Shown in pieces: positions 54,637 through 63,417 of a stretch of 64,000 bases of DNA (its first letter is position 1; each line of letters starts with the position of its first letter). Source of the DNA: Neisseria subflava (GTDB taxonomy: Bacteria; Pseudomonadota; Gammaproteobacteria; Burkholderiales; Neisseriaceae); the NCBI RefSeq assembly GCF_024205705.1, contig NZ_CP073115.1, positions 62,001-126,000 on the forward strand, given 5' to 3'. The notes beneath the pieces were generated by a model. The model was not told the DNA's origin, made no database searches, and saw only the letters and a list, made by a program, of their open reading frames with translations. Both the position numbers and the translations under genes were made by a program.

Positions 54637-55413
54637 TTAGTCGGTAAACATCCACGCAGTCAACATGAAGTCGACAGCGAGGATGGTCAGGGCGGAAGAC
54701 ACTACCGTGCGTGTACTGGCGCGCAAAATACCTTCGGAGGTCGGTACGCAGTGGAAACCCTGATGTACGGCGATCAGCGTAACGGCTACGCCGAAAGCGG
54801 CGGATTTGATTAAGCCGTTGAGTACGTCGTAATGGAAGGTAATGTTGTTTTGCATTTGCGACCAGAAAATACCGCCGTCCAAACCCAGCCATTCAACGCC
54901 GACCAAATACGCGCCGTAAATGCCGGCAACGTTGAAAATCGACGCCAGCAAAGGCATGGAAAACACGCCCGCCCAAAAGCGCGGCGCAACCACGCGTGCC
55001 ACGGGGTCGACCGCCATCACGTTCATTGCTTCAAGCTGCTCGGTGGTTTTCATCAAACCGATTTCGCTGGTCATGGCACCGCCCGCGCTGCTGGCAAACA
55101 GAATAGCCGCCAATACGGGACCCAATTCGCGCAACAGGGATGCGGCAACCATATAGCCCAAAATATCGGCGGATTTGAATTTTGCCAGCTGCGTATAGCC
55201 TTGCAAGCCCAATACCATGCCGACAAACAGGCCGGAGACGGCAACAATCAGGACAGACAACACGCCTGCAAAGTAAACCTGGCGGATGCTCAGGCGCGGG
55301 CGGGTAAACGCCGTACCTGATTTGGCCAGGATCTGCAGGAAAAACAGCGTAATGCTGCCCAGCGATTGGATGAAGCCGAGGGTTTTTGCCCCGACGGAAC
55401 GGATAAAATTCAT
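54637..55413 (-). CDS. mlaE: MlaE permease
   Basis: MlaE is the membrane subunit of the Mla ABC transporter. The 258 residues have about five or six hydrophobic segments and the family signature LRELGPVLAAILFASSAGGAMTSEIG. It follows mlaF after 65 bases that include an uptake-sequence pair. Confidence 0.96.
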   Translation of the reverse strand: MNFIRSVGAKTLGFIQSLGSITLFFLQILAKSGTAFTRPRLSIRQVYFAGVLSVLIVAVSGLFVGMVLGLQGYTQLAKFKSADILGYMVAASLLRELGPVLAAILFASSAGGAMTSEIGLMKTTEQLEAMNVMAVDPVARVVAPRFWAGVFSMPLLASIFNVAGIYGAYLVGVEWLGLDGGIFWSQMQNNITFHYDVLNGLIKSAAFGVAVTLIAVHQGFHCVPTSEGILRASTRTVVSSALTILAVDFMLTAWMFTD

Positions 55414-55439
55414 AGGTTTCAGTTGATTGGTTAAATGGT

Positions 55440-55475
55440 TTTCAGACGGCCTTGTTTAAGTTTCAGGCCGTCTGA
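55440..55475. terminator. Back-to-back uptake sequences between mlaF and mlaE
   Basis: TTTTCAGACGGCCT and AGGCCGTCTGAAC flank a short loop inside the operon. It could attenuate the mla genes after mlaF. Confidence 0.5.
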
Positions 55476-55478
55476 ACA

Positions 55479-56279
55479 TCAGCCCAGCAAGTCTTGTTTT
55501 AAAGTCGTTTGCGCCGGATAGCGGTAGGCGACAGGACCGTCTGCCAAACCGCCGACAAACTGGCGCACCCAAGGCGAGTCGAGTTCGCGCATTTCTTCGG
55601 GCGAGCCGGAGAACATGATTTCGCCGTGTGCCAAGAAAATGACTTGATTGACAATTTCCAATGACCTTTCAATATCATGCGTTACCATCACGCTGGTGGA
55701 GCGCAGGGCTTTGTTGGCACGGCTGATGAGGTGGGCGATGACGCCCAACGAAATCGGGTCGAGGCCGGTGAAAGGCTCGTCATACAGCATGATTTCAGGG
55801 TCGAGCGCAATCGTACGCGCGAGGGCGACGCGGCGCGACATACCGCCGGAAAGCTCGGAAGGCATCAGGTTTTCAACACCGCGCAAACCGACTGCATTCA
55901 GTTTTAACACCACCAAATCGCGGATGACCGCTTCGGGCAAATCTGTCAGCTCGCGCATAGGGAAGGCGATGTTGTCGAAGACGGATAAGTCGGTGAACAA
56001 TGCGCCGTGTTGGAACAAAACGCCCATGCGGCGGCGGTGTTCGTACAGTTCCTGCGCCGAAAATGCGGCCAAATCGCGCCCTTCAATCAGCACTTTTCCC
56101 GATTGTGGGTGAATTTGACCCGTAATCAGGCGCATCAGCGTGGTTTTACCGCTGCCCGAACCACCCATTACGGCGGCGAAATTGCCTTGTGGAATGCTGA
56201 AGTTGATGTTGTTCAGAATAGGACGGTCGCCATATGCGAAGGCAACGTCTTTCATTTCGATGAAGGGTGTGGAACTCAT
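55479..56279 (-). CDS. mlaF: MlaF ATPase
   Basis: MlaF powers phospholipid transport. From ATG 56279 (MSSTPFIEM) it is 266 residues with Walker A GGSGSGKTT, the Q-loop FQHGALFT, the signature LSGGMSRRVALART, Walker B LYDEPFTGLD and the switch VTHDIE. It is the first gene of the mlaFEDCBA operon. The open frame extends to 56348 but the extra residues are not family-like. Confidence 0.96.
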   Translation of the reverse strand: MSSTPFIEMKDVAFAYGDRPILNNINFSIPQGNFAAVMGGSGSGKTTLMRLITGQIHPQSGKVLIEGRDLAAFSAQELYEHRRRMGVLFQHGALFTDLSVFDNIAFPMRELTDLPEAVIRDLVVLKLNAVGLRGVENLMPSELSGGMSRRVALARTIALDPEIMLYDEPFTGLDPISLGVIAHLISRANKALRSTSVMVTHDIERSLEIVNQVIFLAHGEIMFSGSPEEMRELDSPWVRQFVGGLADGPVAYRYPAQTTLKQDLLG

Positions 56280-56584
56280 GCAGGAGAGGGGTGTCAAAAA
56301 ATGTATTTTAATTACGGGTATTGTAAAGGGTATTGGATATTCGGGCAATTTTCAGACGGCCTGCGCTTAGGAATAACGGGTAAAAACGTGTGAAAGAATG
56401 CAGAAGCGTTGGTGGTACGGTCGTTTTGTTGCGTGTTGTGTCAAACATACAGACGGCTGTGTAGGTATATTTTGTATAGAAATACAAAAAAAACAACTGA
56501 ATCAAATCCAATAAAAATATTTTTATCATCAAATATCAATACTTTTTTTGGGGGCGCTTATACAGGACACAGCTAATCCAATAT
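56280..56584. other. Promoter region of the mla operon and end of the toxin island
   Basis: No gene is seen. The part near mlaF contains an uptake sequence at about 56350-56364 and must hold the mla promoter. The remainder is AT-rich and runs into the toxin-immunity island. Confidence 0.5.
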
Positions 56585-56743
56585 CTATTGAATTCTTTGT
56601 GAAAAGAAAGAATAAAACATCGATAAATCTTCTTTCCTCTCTCTTGTAGAATAATATATTTCTTTAATTTTGTTATTTGCTCCACGCCTAAAGCGTCCTG
56701 TTGGTCCATATATTTCACCCGTTATGAGTCTATTTTCATCCAT
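56585..56743 (-). CDS. Small hypothetical protein or toxin fragment
   Basis: A 52-residue frame starting MDENRLITGEIYGPTGRF and ending in TAG. The opening resembles segments found in polymorphic-toxin or immunity proteins, but I cannot name a family. No good ribosome site is visible. It follows the YrhB-like immunity gene by about 46 bases, so it may be a leftover of another cassette. Confidence 0.3.
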   Translation of the reverse strand: MDENRLITGEIYGPTGRFRRGANNKIKEIYYSTRERKEDLSMFYSFFSQRIQ

Positions 56744-56789
56744 ATAGTTTTAAGTTTAGTGGGATACGGACTTAGCTAATGGGCTTGAA

Positions 56790-57026
56790 TCAACGAATAG
56801 AAGGAACTCCTCCATTTTTAGAAACAAATATAGGCCAATTTCCAATAATAGATTTGTTTATATCCATTGTTTCTAAATATTCTTTTGACTGATATGGGAA
56901 AACCCACCCATCATCATTTTCTCGTACATGAGATTCAACTATTAACAATGAAATTCCCATTTCTTGCTCTATTTGACTTAAAAAAGATACTGCGATTTTC
57001 TTTGCTTCTTGATAAGTAATGACCAT
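56790..57026 (-). CDS. YrhB-like (Imm35-type) immunity protein
   Basis: A 78-residue protein beginning MVITYQEAKKIAVSFLSQIE and containing DDGWVFPYQSKEYLET and NWPIFVSKNGG, the pattern of YrhB-domain immunity proteins that neutralise polymorphic toxins. Its own cognate toxin is not identifiable here. It is AT-rich and lies in the orphan toxin island. Confidence 0.65.
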   Translation of the reverse strand: MVITYQEAKKIAVSFLSQIEQEMGISLLIVESHVRENDDGWVFPYQSKEYLETMDINKSIIGNWPIFVSKNGGVPSIR

Positions 57027-57153
57027 GGAAATACCCCAAATTGAAAATGTTTGAAGATAGTAAAATTGACTTCTCCTCCTTTTTGTATTTGCCCATCAAT
57101 ATACCTTTTTGGATAATTGCACTTTATGGCCTGCTGGATCGATGGCGTTAAAC

Positions 57154-57194
57154 AAAGGCCGTCTGAAACGGTTTTTCTGTTTTCAGACGGCCTC
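57154..57194. terminator. Inverted uptake-sequence hairpin inside the toxin island
   Basis: AAAGGCCGTCTGAAAC and TTTTCAGACGGCCTC pair between the 144-residue immunity gene and the YrhB-like gene. The rest of the 57027-57290 gap shows no gene. Confidence 0.7.
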
Positions 57195-57290
57195 TTAGCT
57201 CAAACCTTGAAAACCGTATGCGTGCGTTCCATGCACATCCTACTTGTTGAGTTTAGATTTCATATGGGCTACGGCTTACTAATTTATGAT

Positions 57291-57725
57291 TTATCTATAT
57301 TCCTGATATCTAATAGAATTATATAAAATACCATTCTTATTAAAAATAGGTAATAATTTAATCAAATACCAGTTAACATCAACTATGTCTTTATCAAAAT
57401 TTTTAATATTAATGGTGATGCTAAATGAGAATTCAAAATTAGGGAAAAATAAAACTTGTCCACCAATATTGGTGTCAGCCCAGGTTATTGAAAATCCGAT
57501 TACTTCATCTAAATTGCTTTTTATTCTTAAAAAATTTAAAATTTCTTTTTCTGACATAGAAGCTGAATTCCAATCATAGTCTTTATCGCCAAGTGGCAAG
57601 TAAACAAAATTTCCATCATCTAGAAAACTCCAACCTCCATACAATAAGCATTCTAGTATTTCATAACGAGAAAATTTTTTATTATTCATGGATAAATCAA
57701 TATCTAAATTTACACTTCTTGACAT
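57291..57725 (-). CDS. Probable immunity protein for the adjacent nuclease toxin
   Basis: A 144-residue AT-rich cytoplasmic protein (MSRSVNLDIDLSMNNKKFSR). It begins 11 bases after the stop of the nuclease-toxin frame, the usual position of a cognate immunity gene. There is no signal peptide. I do not recognise its family, and immunity is inferred from position, size and composition. Confidence 0.6.
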   Translation of the reverse strand: MSRSVNLDIDLSMNNKKFSRYEILECLLYGGWSFLDDGNFVYLPLGDKDYDWNSASMSEKEILNFLRIKSNLDEVIGFSITWADTNIGGQVLFFPNFEFSFSITINIKNFDKDIVDVNWYLIKLLPIFNKNGILYNSIRYQEYR

Positions 57726-57736
57726 TTTTAAATCTC

Positions 57737-58821
57737 CTATACAAAATATTTAATACCTTTTTTGTTCAAAAATTCTTTAACATGTTTGGGGATTGGTGTA
57801 TTTGAATGTAATTCATATGTTGCTCCATTTTTTGTTGCAATTTTCAGTCTATCACCCATATCTGATTTAAATCTTTCGAATTTTTGAGGTGTAGAAGTGT
57901 GATCTCTCCAGAAATTACCAGATTTGGCTTCATACCAACGATTGATTGTAATAGCACCATCAAACTCTCTCCCTCCCATTTTAAAGCTTCCATTTCCTCC
58001 ATGAAATTTAACTAACCAATCTTCAAATTCTTTTCCGATTAGCCCAGATGGACCTCTGCTTAATTTCTTTTTTTATTTGAGTATGTTGGTTAAAGTTGCT
58101 GTTTTTATTTCCGTTTCTTATTTCCTGAACATTTTTCTCCCCCTGCCCACGAGTTGTCAATTTATTAAGCTTCCTATCAACCTCCCATCTCGGTTTTGCA
58201 TCAGACACAGGCTTAGCCTTAGGCATACTGGCCCCCGATTTACCCACACTGAACAAATCTATAGAGAACTGAACATATTTCGCAGCCTGCTCCGACAACC
58301 CCAACTGCTTCAAGGTCTGGACCGTAATCGTCGGTCGTTGCTCGCTGGTTTTTTTTTCCGAAGTTTTTCGTCCCAGTAATGACATGATCGTAGGAAGACG
58401 TTACACCAACCAAAGTGGCGGCACAGCCTAAGCCGAAAGTCTCGGCACAAGATCCGCCTCCGGCTACTCCTGAAAGAACAACCCCCAAACTGCCCGAAAC
58501 GATTTCAGCTCCGGGTTTGACGTAGCGGTGTAGGATGCTTTTGTCTTCCGCATCCAGCTTTTCATATTCGGCCTTCAGGTAGTCGGTCACCCAATCGGGA
58601 TGTCGGTTTAGATAGCCTATGGATTCGTTTTTCAAGTCCTTAAACCGACTGTCAAAGTGTTTATCTTGGATAAATTCGATGATGCGTCCTACATTTTGAC
58701 GACATTCGGTAATTCTTCCTTTGGAACTGCATTCATGCTTGACTTGCTCTTTTATGACGGAATAAATTTTAAGAGCTGTCTGTTCGTCCTTCTTTAAGGC
58801 CGCTGATTTTAGACGATCTTT
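57737..58821 (-). pseudogene. 3' cassette of a TpsA/CdiA-like exoprotein with nuclease toxin tip, frameshifted
   Basis: The open frame starts right after a stop at 58824 with no start codon, so it is the 3' end of a larger gene. It encodes about 160 residues of exoprotein pre-toxin region (HPDWVTDYLKAEYEKL, GVVLSGVAGGGSCAET), then after an A9 run (58349-58357) a changed frame continues TSEQRPTITVQTLKQLGLSE. After an A7 run (58068-58074) a third frame carries the tip: LSRGPSGLIGKEFEDWLVKF, then EFDGAITINRWYEAKSG, a D...ExK pattern of PD-(D/E)xK nucleases. Removing one A from each run joins all parts. It is likely a silent cassette or remnant. Confidence 0.7.
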
Positions 58822-58856
58822 TTAATTTAGTTGGGTTTTCAACTCAACCTACACAC

Positions 58857-59333
58857 TTAATCTGAAAGTTCATATAGCATATCTAAAAAGGCATCAAAAC
58901 TATCTGCAATATGGTTAGTTACCATTTTCGTATCTCCATTCACATCTTCATAAAAATCATCATGATACATCAGAATGATACATGGATTTTCATTGCATTT
59001 TCTGTAATCAAAACAGATATAATCGCCATTAGCTGAAATCCCAAAAGCAATCACTTTTTTTGCATACCCATATTCATCATCAATACATGAATAGCTATAA
59101 ATATCTTCATAGCCTAAATTTTGCTTATACCCTAAAAATGAAATGTCCCTTTCATCATTTTCACCGTATTGATTGATAAAATTGAAAATATTTTCTTTAG
59201 GGTATAAATGATCATGTTTGCTAAGAAGTGATACATATGAAACAGGAAAAACGACCCCTACATCTTCAGCAAATTGTTGAATTGTTCTTATTGGAACCAA
59301 TCCCTCATCTGATAATATTGATAGTTTTCTCAT
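58857..59333 (-). CDS. SMI1/KNR4 (SUKH)-family immunity protein
   Basis: A 158-residue protein with the SUKH pattern: VVFPVSYVSLLSKHDHLYPKEN, the central VIAFGISANGDYICFDYR, and the late SFDAFLDMLYEL. SUKH proteins protect against a range of nuclease and other polymorphic toxins. It sits upstream of the toxin cassette. Its own toxin is not seen, suggesting an orphan immunity gene kept from an earlier cassette. Confidence 0.82.
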   Translation of the reverse strand: MRKLSILSDEGLVPIRTIQQFAEDVGVVFPVSYVSLLSKHDHLYPKENIFNFINQYGENDERDISFLGYKQNLGYEDIYSYSCIDDEYGYAKKVIAFGISANGDYICFDYRKCNENPCIILMYHDDFYEDVNGDTKMVTNHIADSFDAFLDMLYELSD

Positions 59334-59446
59334 TTTTACCGACCTTTATTTAACGATTTTTGACCAGTATGCCTAACAGCTTTATGAATACTATTAGGAA
59401 TTAACTGCATATTATAAAGAGGCGGGCAAATATGCCCGCCTTGTTT

Positions 59447-60334
59447 TTAATATTTCTGCAAACCTTCCACCTTGATTTCTTTGGCATTGGCATGGATGAA
59501 GGCTTGAGTTGCTTTCATCGTGGCTTGAATGCGCGGATCGTTCCAACGCACGATTTGGTTGTTTTCATCGCGCTTATCCGACCAGATGATCACGCCGTCG
59601 GTGTATTTTTTGCTGATTTCGAGCATTTTGCGCCAGCGGACGGGGTCGATGAATTGTTTGAAATAAGGGCTGTTGGTGGCCGAATAATATTGCGGCCAGA
59701 TGTAGCCGATGATTTTTTTGTTGGGAAAGCGTTGATGGATGTCGTCGACGGCGGTTTTCACGTCTTTTTCCCATTGCACCAAATCGGGGGAAGTGATGTA
59801 GAACACGGGATTGGCATAGTCGCTGATGGCGGCGGTGGGCGCACGGCGTTTGCTGACTTGCCGCCATTTGGCCAAGATGGTTTCGTTGTCAACGTTGGGG
59901 CGGTAGTGGCGGATGCCGTGCAGGTGTTCGGAAGGCATGCCGTAGTTGCTGATGACGGCGCGCGGGTTTTCTTCTCTGAAGATTTGGTACATTCGTGCGA
60001 AGTCGGTTTTCAATTCATCGGGTGTCAGCAGCTGGCCGTCTTTTTCGGCAAACCAGCTTTCGATGTCGGTGGAAATGGTGCGGTAGCCTTCGCGGCGCGA
60101 TTGTTTGGCCAATTCACGGATGCGCGCTTCGTTGAGTACGCCGTGTTTGCGTTTGCCCGTCGGATCGGGTTTGACCAGCTCGCTTTCGTAAACCAAGAAC
60201 ACTTTGGAGAGTTTGTCGGCAGTAAGGTCGGGTTTGCTGACGTAGTCCATGCGGTCGTAGATAATGAAATCTTTGGCATGGGCGGAGAGGGCGGTCAATA
60301 AGAGGACAAGGGGCAAAAGGCGGTTGGGTTTCAT
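59447..60334 (-). CDS. Secreted TIM-barrel-like protein (hyaluronidase-like)
   Basis: From ATG 60334 it is 295 residues with a Sec signal peptide (MKPNRLLPLVLLLTALSAHA). The mature part resembles barrel-fold glycoside hydrolases of the hyaluronidase type: ISTDIESWFAEKDGQLL with an acidic pair, RAVISNYGMPSE, KKIIGYIWPQYYSAT and TDGVIIWSDKRDE. Catalytic activity is not established from sequence. It is monocistronic and ends ahead of the immunity genes. Confidence 0.6.
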   Translation of the reverse strand: MKPNRLLPLVLLLTALSAHAKDFIIYDRMDYVSKPDLTADKLSKVFLVYESELVKPDPTGKRKHGVLNEARIRELAKQSRREGYRTISTDIESWFAEKDGQLLTPDELKTDFARMYQIFREENPRAVISNYGMPSEHLHGIRHYRPNVDNETILAKWRQVSKRRAPTAAISDYANPVFYITSPDLVQWEKDVKTAVDDIHQRFPNKKIIGYIWPQYYSATNSPYFKQFIDPVRWRKMLEISKKYTDGVIIWSDKRDENNQIVRWNDPRIQATMKATQAFIHANAKEIKVEGLQKY

Positions 60335-60392
60335 ATTTTTAGGCAGATAAGGGAAAAGAGCCATTGTACGGGAAGCGATGTTAAAGTGAGTC

Positions 60393-60435
60393 AAAGGCCG
60401 TCTGAAAGGATAAAAGTTCTTTCAGACGGCCTTTG
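60393..60435. terminator. Hairpin behind the GT-C glycosyltransferase
   Basis: AAAGGCCGTCTGAAAG and CTTTCAGACGGCCTTTG form a stem between the membrane glycosyltransferase and the secreted protein gene. Confidence 0.75.
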
Positions 60436-60472
60436 TTGAACTGGGAATATTCAGTTTTGAGGCTGGTGTGAT

Positions 60473-62131
60473 TTATTGCGTCGCAGTTTTTTCCAGCAAT
60501 AGGAAAGTCTCGGCTTTGTTACGCGGTCTTGCGCCTTGCCACAAGGTTTGCCAACCCGAAGGTGCGTCGACATTAGCGGCTTGGCGGATGAGGCGGTAGC
60601 GGCAGGACGGGTTGTTGGTCGTGGTTTTAATATGGCTGTATTGTGTCCATGCGATTCGTGTGCGCTGGTCTTGGCCGTCGATGCTGATACATTCGAGGCC
60701 GTCTGAAAGTTTCTGTTTCAATTCGGAAGAAAGCGCGGCTTCCATTTGGTGTACTACCGGCGCATGGCTTTTGGCGGCGTTGAGCCACGGTAAAAACAGA
60801 GTCATCAGCAAGGCCCAGGCCAAGGTAACGCCGGCTGCCCAGTTGGTTACGGCTTGGCGGCCGCGGATGTTTTTACGCGTAATCGCCCAAAGCCATAACG
60901 GGGTAAACAGCAGGGCGACGGCCATCGGAATCGGGTCGATGTCGGGGACGTAGTACGGGCTGAAATAGGTGGCGCGTTCGGCCAGTTTGGCAGGCCAGCC
61001 GTAGTTCATGGCGAAGAAGCCCAGCCACAGGAACACGGCAATCAGACCGAATGCCATAATGCCGAACCAGTTGATAAATGCCGCTGCGCCGCGACGCAGG
61101 CCGTCCAGTTGTGCCGCGCCGAGCAGGGCGAGCGGCGGCAGCAGCCAAACGAGGTTGTCTTGCAGGCGTTGAGGATTGATGGCGAGCAGGGCTGTCATGA
61201 TAACCAGCCACGACAGGCTCAGAATACCCCAGTTTTTATCGTGGATACGCGTGCGGCTGAGCGTCCATGCCGCCAGCGGCCAAGCAGGTAAGACAAACCA
61301 CAGCAGGTTTTTCAGATAATAGGGCAGGTTGAAGGCCGTCTGAATCTGATGGAGGCCGCCGAATACGCCTAAGGAATAATGGTTGAACCAAATATCAAAC
61401 CATTCGGGATTGGTTTTTGATAAAACCAGCGGATACAGAATCAGCAGGGGCAGGGAAACGACGATGGCGCCAATCAGGGTCAGTAAATAGCGTTTGCTCT
61501 GCCAAGTGGAATGGAACGATAGGGCAAGTGCCAAAAAAATCATGGCCGCAGTCAGCAGATAGCCTGAGGATAGGGAGAGTAAAACCCAGCCGCCGCACAA
61601 CAGCAAAATGGCAATAATGACGCGGCGGCGTGCCAGTGAAAAGCCGCACAGAATCAATCCAAATGCGGCAAAAGCAGCCGACATGGGGTTGAGAAAGTGG
61701 GCGATGGGCAGCAAACCGATGCTGCCGATAAGGATTAAGACAACGCTGCGGCCATGGTGTCTGCCGAGAAAGTTGAAACCGGCAAAACCGCAGGCGGTCA
61801 GTCCGATGGCGGTGAATACCACGCCGGCAAAACGTGAGGCATCATAGGTATCGGCCGCCCAAGGCGAAAACAGGGTTTGGAATGCGGTTGCCGCCCACAA
61901 AAAAGCAGGGGAGATGGTGAAATCGGGTTGGCCGAAGATTTGTGCAACCAACAGGCTGCCGCCGTTTTTCATGGACTCGGAGGCGGTAAAGAGGGAGGGT
62001 TCGGCAGGATTCCACAAGTCATGCGAGAACACGCCCGGCCACAGCCAGGCAAAGGCCATCAGCAGCAGAAGCCATGGTTTTTCATGGGTTTTTTGGGGGC
62101 GGTGCGGATCGGGCGGTGTGTAAGTCAGCAT
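60473..62131 (-). CDS. GT-C membrane glycosyltransferase (PMT/ArnT family)
   Basis: A 552-residue integral membrane protein with about 12 hydrophobic helices and a periplasmic C-terminal part. The early acidic motif LWNPAEPSLFTASESM is in the position of the catalytic loop of PMT/ArnT enzymes, which use lipid-linked sugars as donors. Candidate roles are modification of lipid A or another envelope glycan. The acceptor and sugar cannot be told from sequence. An uptake sequence lies within the gene. Confidence 0.8.
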   Translation of the reverse strand: MLTYTPPDPHRPQKTHEKPWLLLLMAFAWLWPGVFSHDLWNPAEPSLFTASESMKNGGSLLVAQIFGQPDFTISPAFLWAATAFQTLFSPWAADTYDASRFAGVVFTAIGLTACGFAGFNFLGRHHGRSVVLILIGSIGLLPIAHFLNPMSAAFAAFGLILCGFSLARRRVIIAILLLCGGWVLLSLSSGYLLTAAMIFLALALSFHSTWQSKRYLLTLIGAIVVSLPLLILYPLVLSKTNPEWFDIWFNHYSLGVFGGLHQIQTAFNLPYYLKNLLWFVLPAWPLAAWTLSRTRIHDKNWGILSLSWLVIMTALLAINPQRLQDNLVWLLPPLALLGAAQLDGLRRGAAAFINWFGIMAFGLIAVFLWLGFFAMNYGWPAKLAERATYFSPYYVPDIDPIPMAVALLFTPLWLWAITRKNIRGRQAVTNWAAGVTLAWALLMTLFLPWLNAAKSHAPVVHQMEAALSSELKQKLSDGLECISIDGQDQRTRIAWTQYSHIKTTTNNPSCRYRLIRQAANVDAPSGWQTLWQGARPRNKAETFLLLEKTATQ

Positions 62132-62288
62132 GGAAGGTCAAAAAACGGTTGGTTTGAATAGCAATGGTACAGGGTTTGACGGGTTTGCGCGATATGCCGG
62201 ACCGGAGAGCTTTGTAAAATAATGCTTATGGCTCGTTTTTATCGGGTGTTTGGAAGGATATGGCATTTGGTTGACGACAAAAAGCTCA

Positions 62289-62320
62289 GGCCGTCTGAAA
62301 GAAAAGTTTCAGACGGCCTG
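62289..62320. terminator. Inverted uptake sequences beyond rpmE
   Basis: AGGCCGTCTGAAA and TTTCAGACGGCCT form a second hairpin after the rpmE terminator. Confidence 0.7.
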
Positions 62321-62325
62321 AATGC

Positions 62326-62354
62326 AAAAAAGACTGCACGAAGCAGTCTTTTTG
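62326..62354 (-). terminator. rpmE rho-independent terminator
   Basis: AGACTGC and GCAGTCT pair around a 5-base loop, with A and T runs on the outer sides, 12 bases behind the rpmE stop. Confidence 0.8.
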
Positions 62355-62366
62355 ACAAAGCGGCGA

Positions 62367-62582
62367 TTAGCGTTTGAACAGGTTGCCGAATTTGTTGTTG
62401 AATTTGTCCACGCGACCGGTAGTGTCGACGATTTTTTGAGTACCGGTGTAGAAAGGGTGGCACAGAGAGCAAACCTCAACGTTGAAGCTGTCTTTTTCCA
62501 TTGCGGATTTGGTCACGAATTTGTTGCCGCAAGAGCAGGTAACGTTGATTTCGTGGTAGTTCGGGTGAATACCTTGTTTCAT
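62367..62582 (-). CDS. rpmE: 50S ribosomal protein L31, zinc-binding form
   Basis: The 71 residues match L31 with the four zinc-ligand cysteines present (CSCGNKF and CSLCHPF), so this is the zinc-containing C+ paralogue rather than the zinc-independent form induced under zinc starvation. The start MKQGIHPNYHEI is typical. It is monocistronic. Confidence 0.98.
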   Translation of the reverse strand: MKQGIHPNYHEINVTCSCGNKFVTKSAMEKDSFNVEVCSLCHPFYTGTQKIVDTTGRVDKFNNKFGNLFKR

Positions 62583-62863
62583 TTGATTTCCTTTCGATTA
62601 AGCGGGCACAGGGGTTTTGCCTGTACTTCAGTTAAGAGTGGAATTTTCGCTATTTTTGGTTGTTTCGTCAAGCGGATATTTTGCGTAGCGGGCAGTTTCG
62701 CAACAGGCGAGAACAGTTTAGAATAGAGTTTCAAACCAAATGTTGTGTAATCGGGCTGTAATCTAACTGAAAAGAGGATGTAAAACCTCCTCTAGATGTG
62801 AAACTTTAAGAAGAATAATAGTCTGAATAATATTTACGCTTGTACGAACAGGAGACGGAATTA

Positions 62864-63397
62864 ATGTGGAAAAGGATATTGACGTGCATTTTGCGTGTTT
62901 GGGGAGGAATGTTGCCTCCGTCTTATTGCAAACCATTCGGCAGAATTGCGCAAAAATTCCGTGCCGCTTTGGCTGCGTGTATTTCCCCAAACATCGGCAA
63001 AAACGTCAATATTGAAAAAGGCGGATATGTTTTTCCGGATACGGTAATCGGCGACAATTCGGGTATCGGCGTCAATTGCGAAATCTGTCACGGCCTGACC
63101 CTCGGCAAGAACGTGATGATGGGGCCGGAATGCCTGTTTTATTCGACCAACCACAAATTCAACCCTGAAACCCGCCGCTTTGAAGGCTATACAGACATCC
63201 ACCCGATTGTGATTGAAGACGATGTCTGGATTGGTCGGCGTGCGATTATCATGGGCGGCGTTACCATCGGTAAGGGCGCGGTAATCGGCGCAGGTTCGGT
63301 GGTTACCAAAGATGTGCCGCCTTATTGCGTGGCTGCGGGCAACCCTGCGATTGTTCGGAAAAAACTGCTGGATGAGCAAGAGCTTGCAGCCGAATAG
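62864..63397 (+). CDS. Hexapeptide-repeat acyltransferase
   Basis: A 177-residue left-handed beta-helix acetyltransferase of the CysE/LacA/NodL class. Repeats appear from about 45 (IGKNVNIEKGGYVFPDTVIGDNSGIGVNCEIC is the first row region) and include the catalytic-type HGLTLGKNVMMG with STNHKF, then VIEDDVWIGRRAIIMGGVTIGKGAVIGAGSVV. The N-terminal helix region is short, so it resembles serine or sugar O-acetyltransferases of cell-surface pathways. AGGAGA precedes the ATG. Substrate is unknown. Confidence 0.85.
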   Translation: MWKRILTCILRVWGGMLPPSYCKPFGRIAQKFRAALAACISPNIGKNVNIEKGGYVFPDTVIGDNSGIGVNCEICHGLTLGKNVMMGPECLFYSTNHKFNPETRRFEGYTDIHPIVIEDDVWIGRRAIIMGGVTIGKGAVIGAGSVVTKDVPPYCVAAGNPAIVRKKLLDEQELAAE

Positions 63398-63417
63398 CGT
63401 AAACAAAATAGCAAAAT

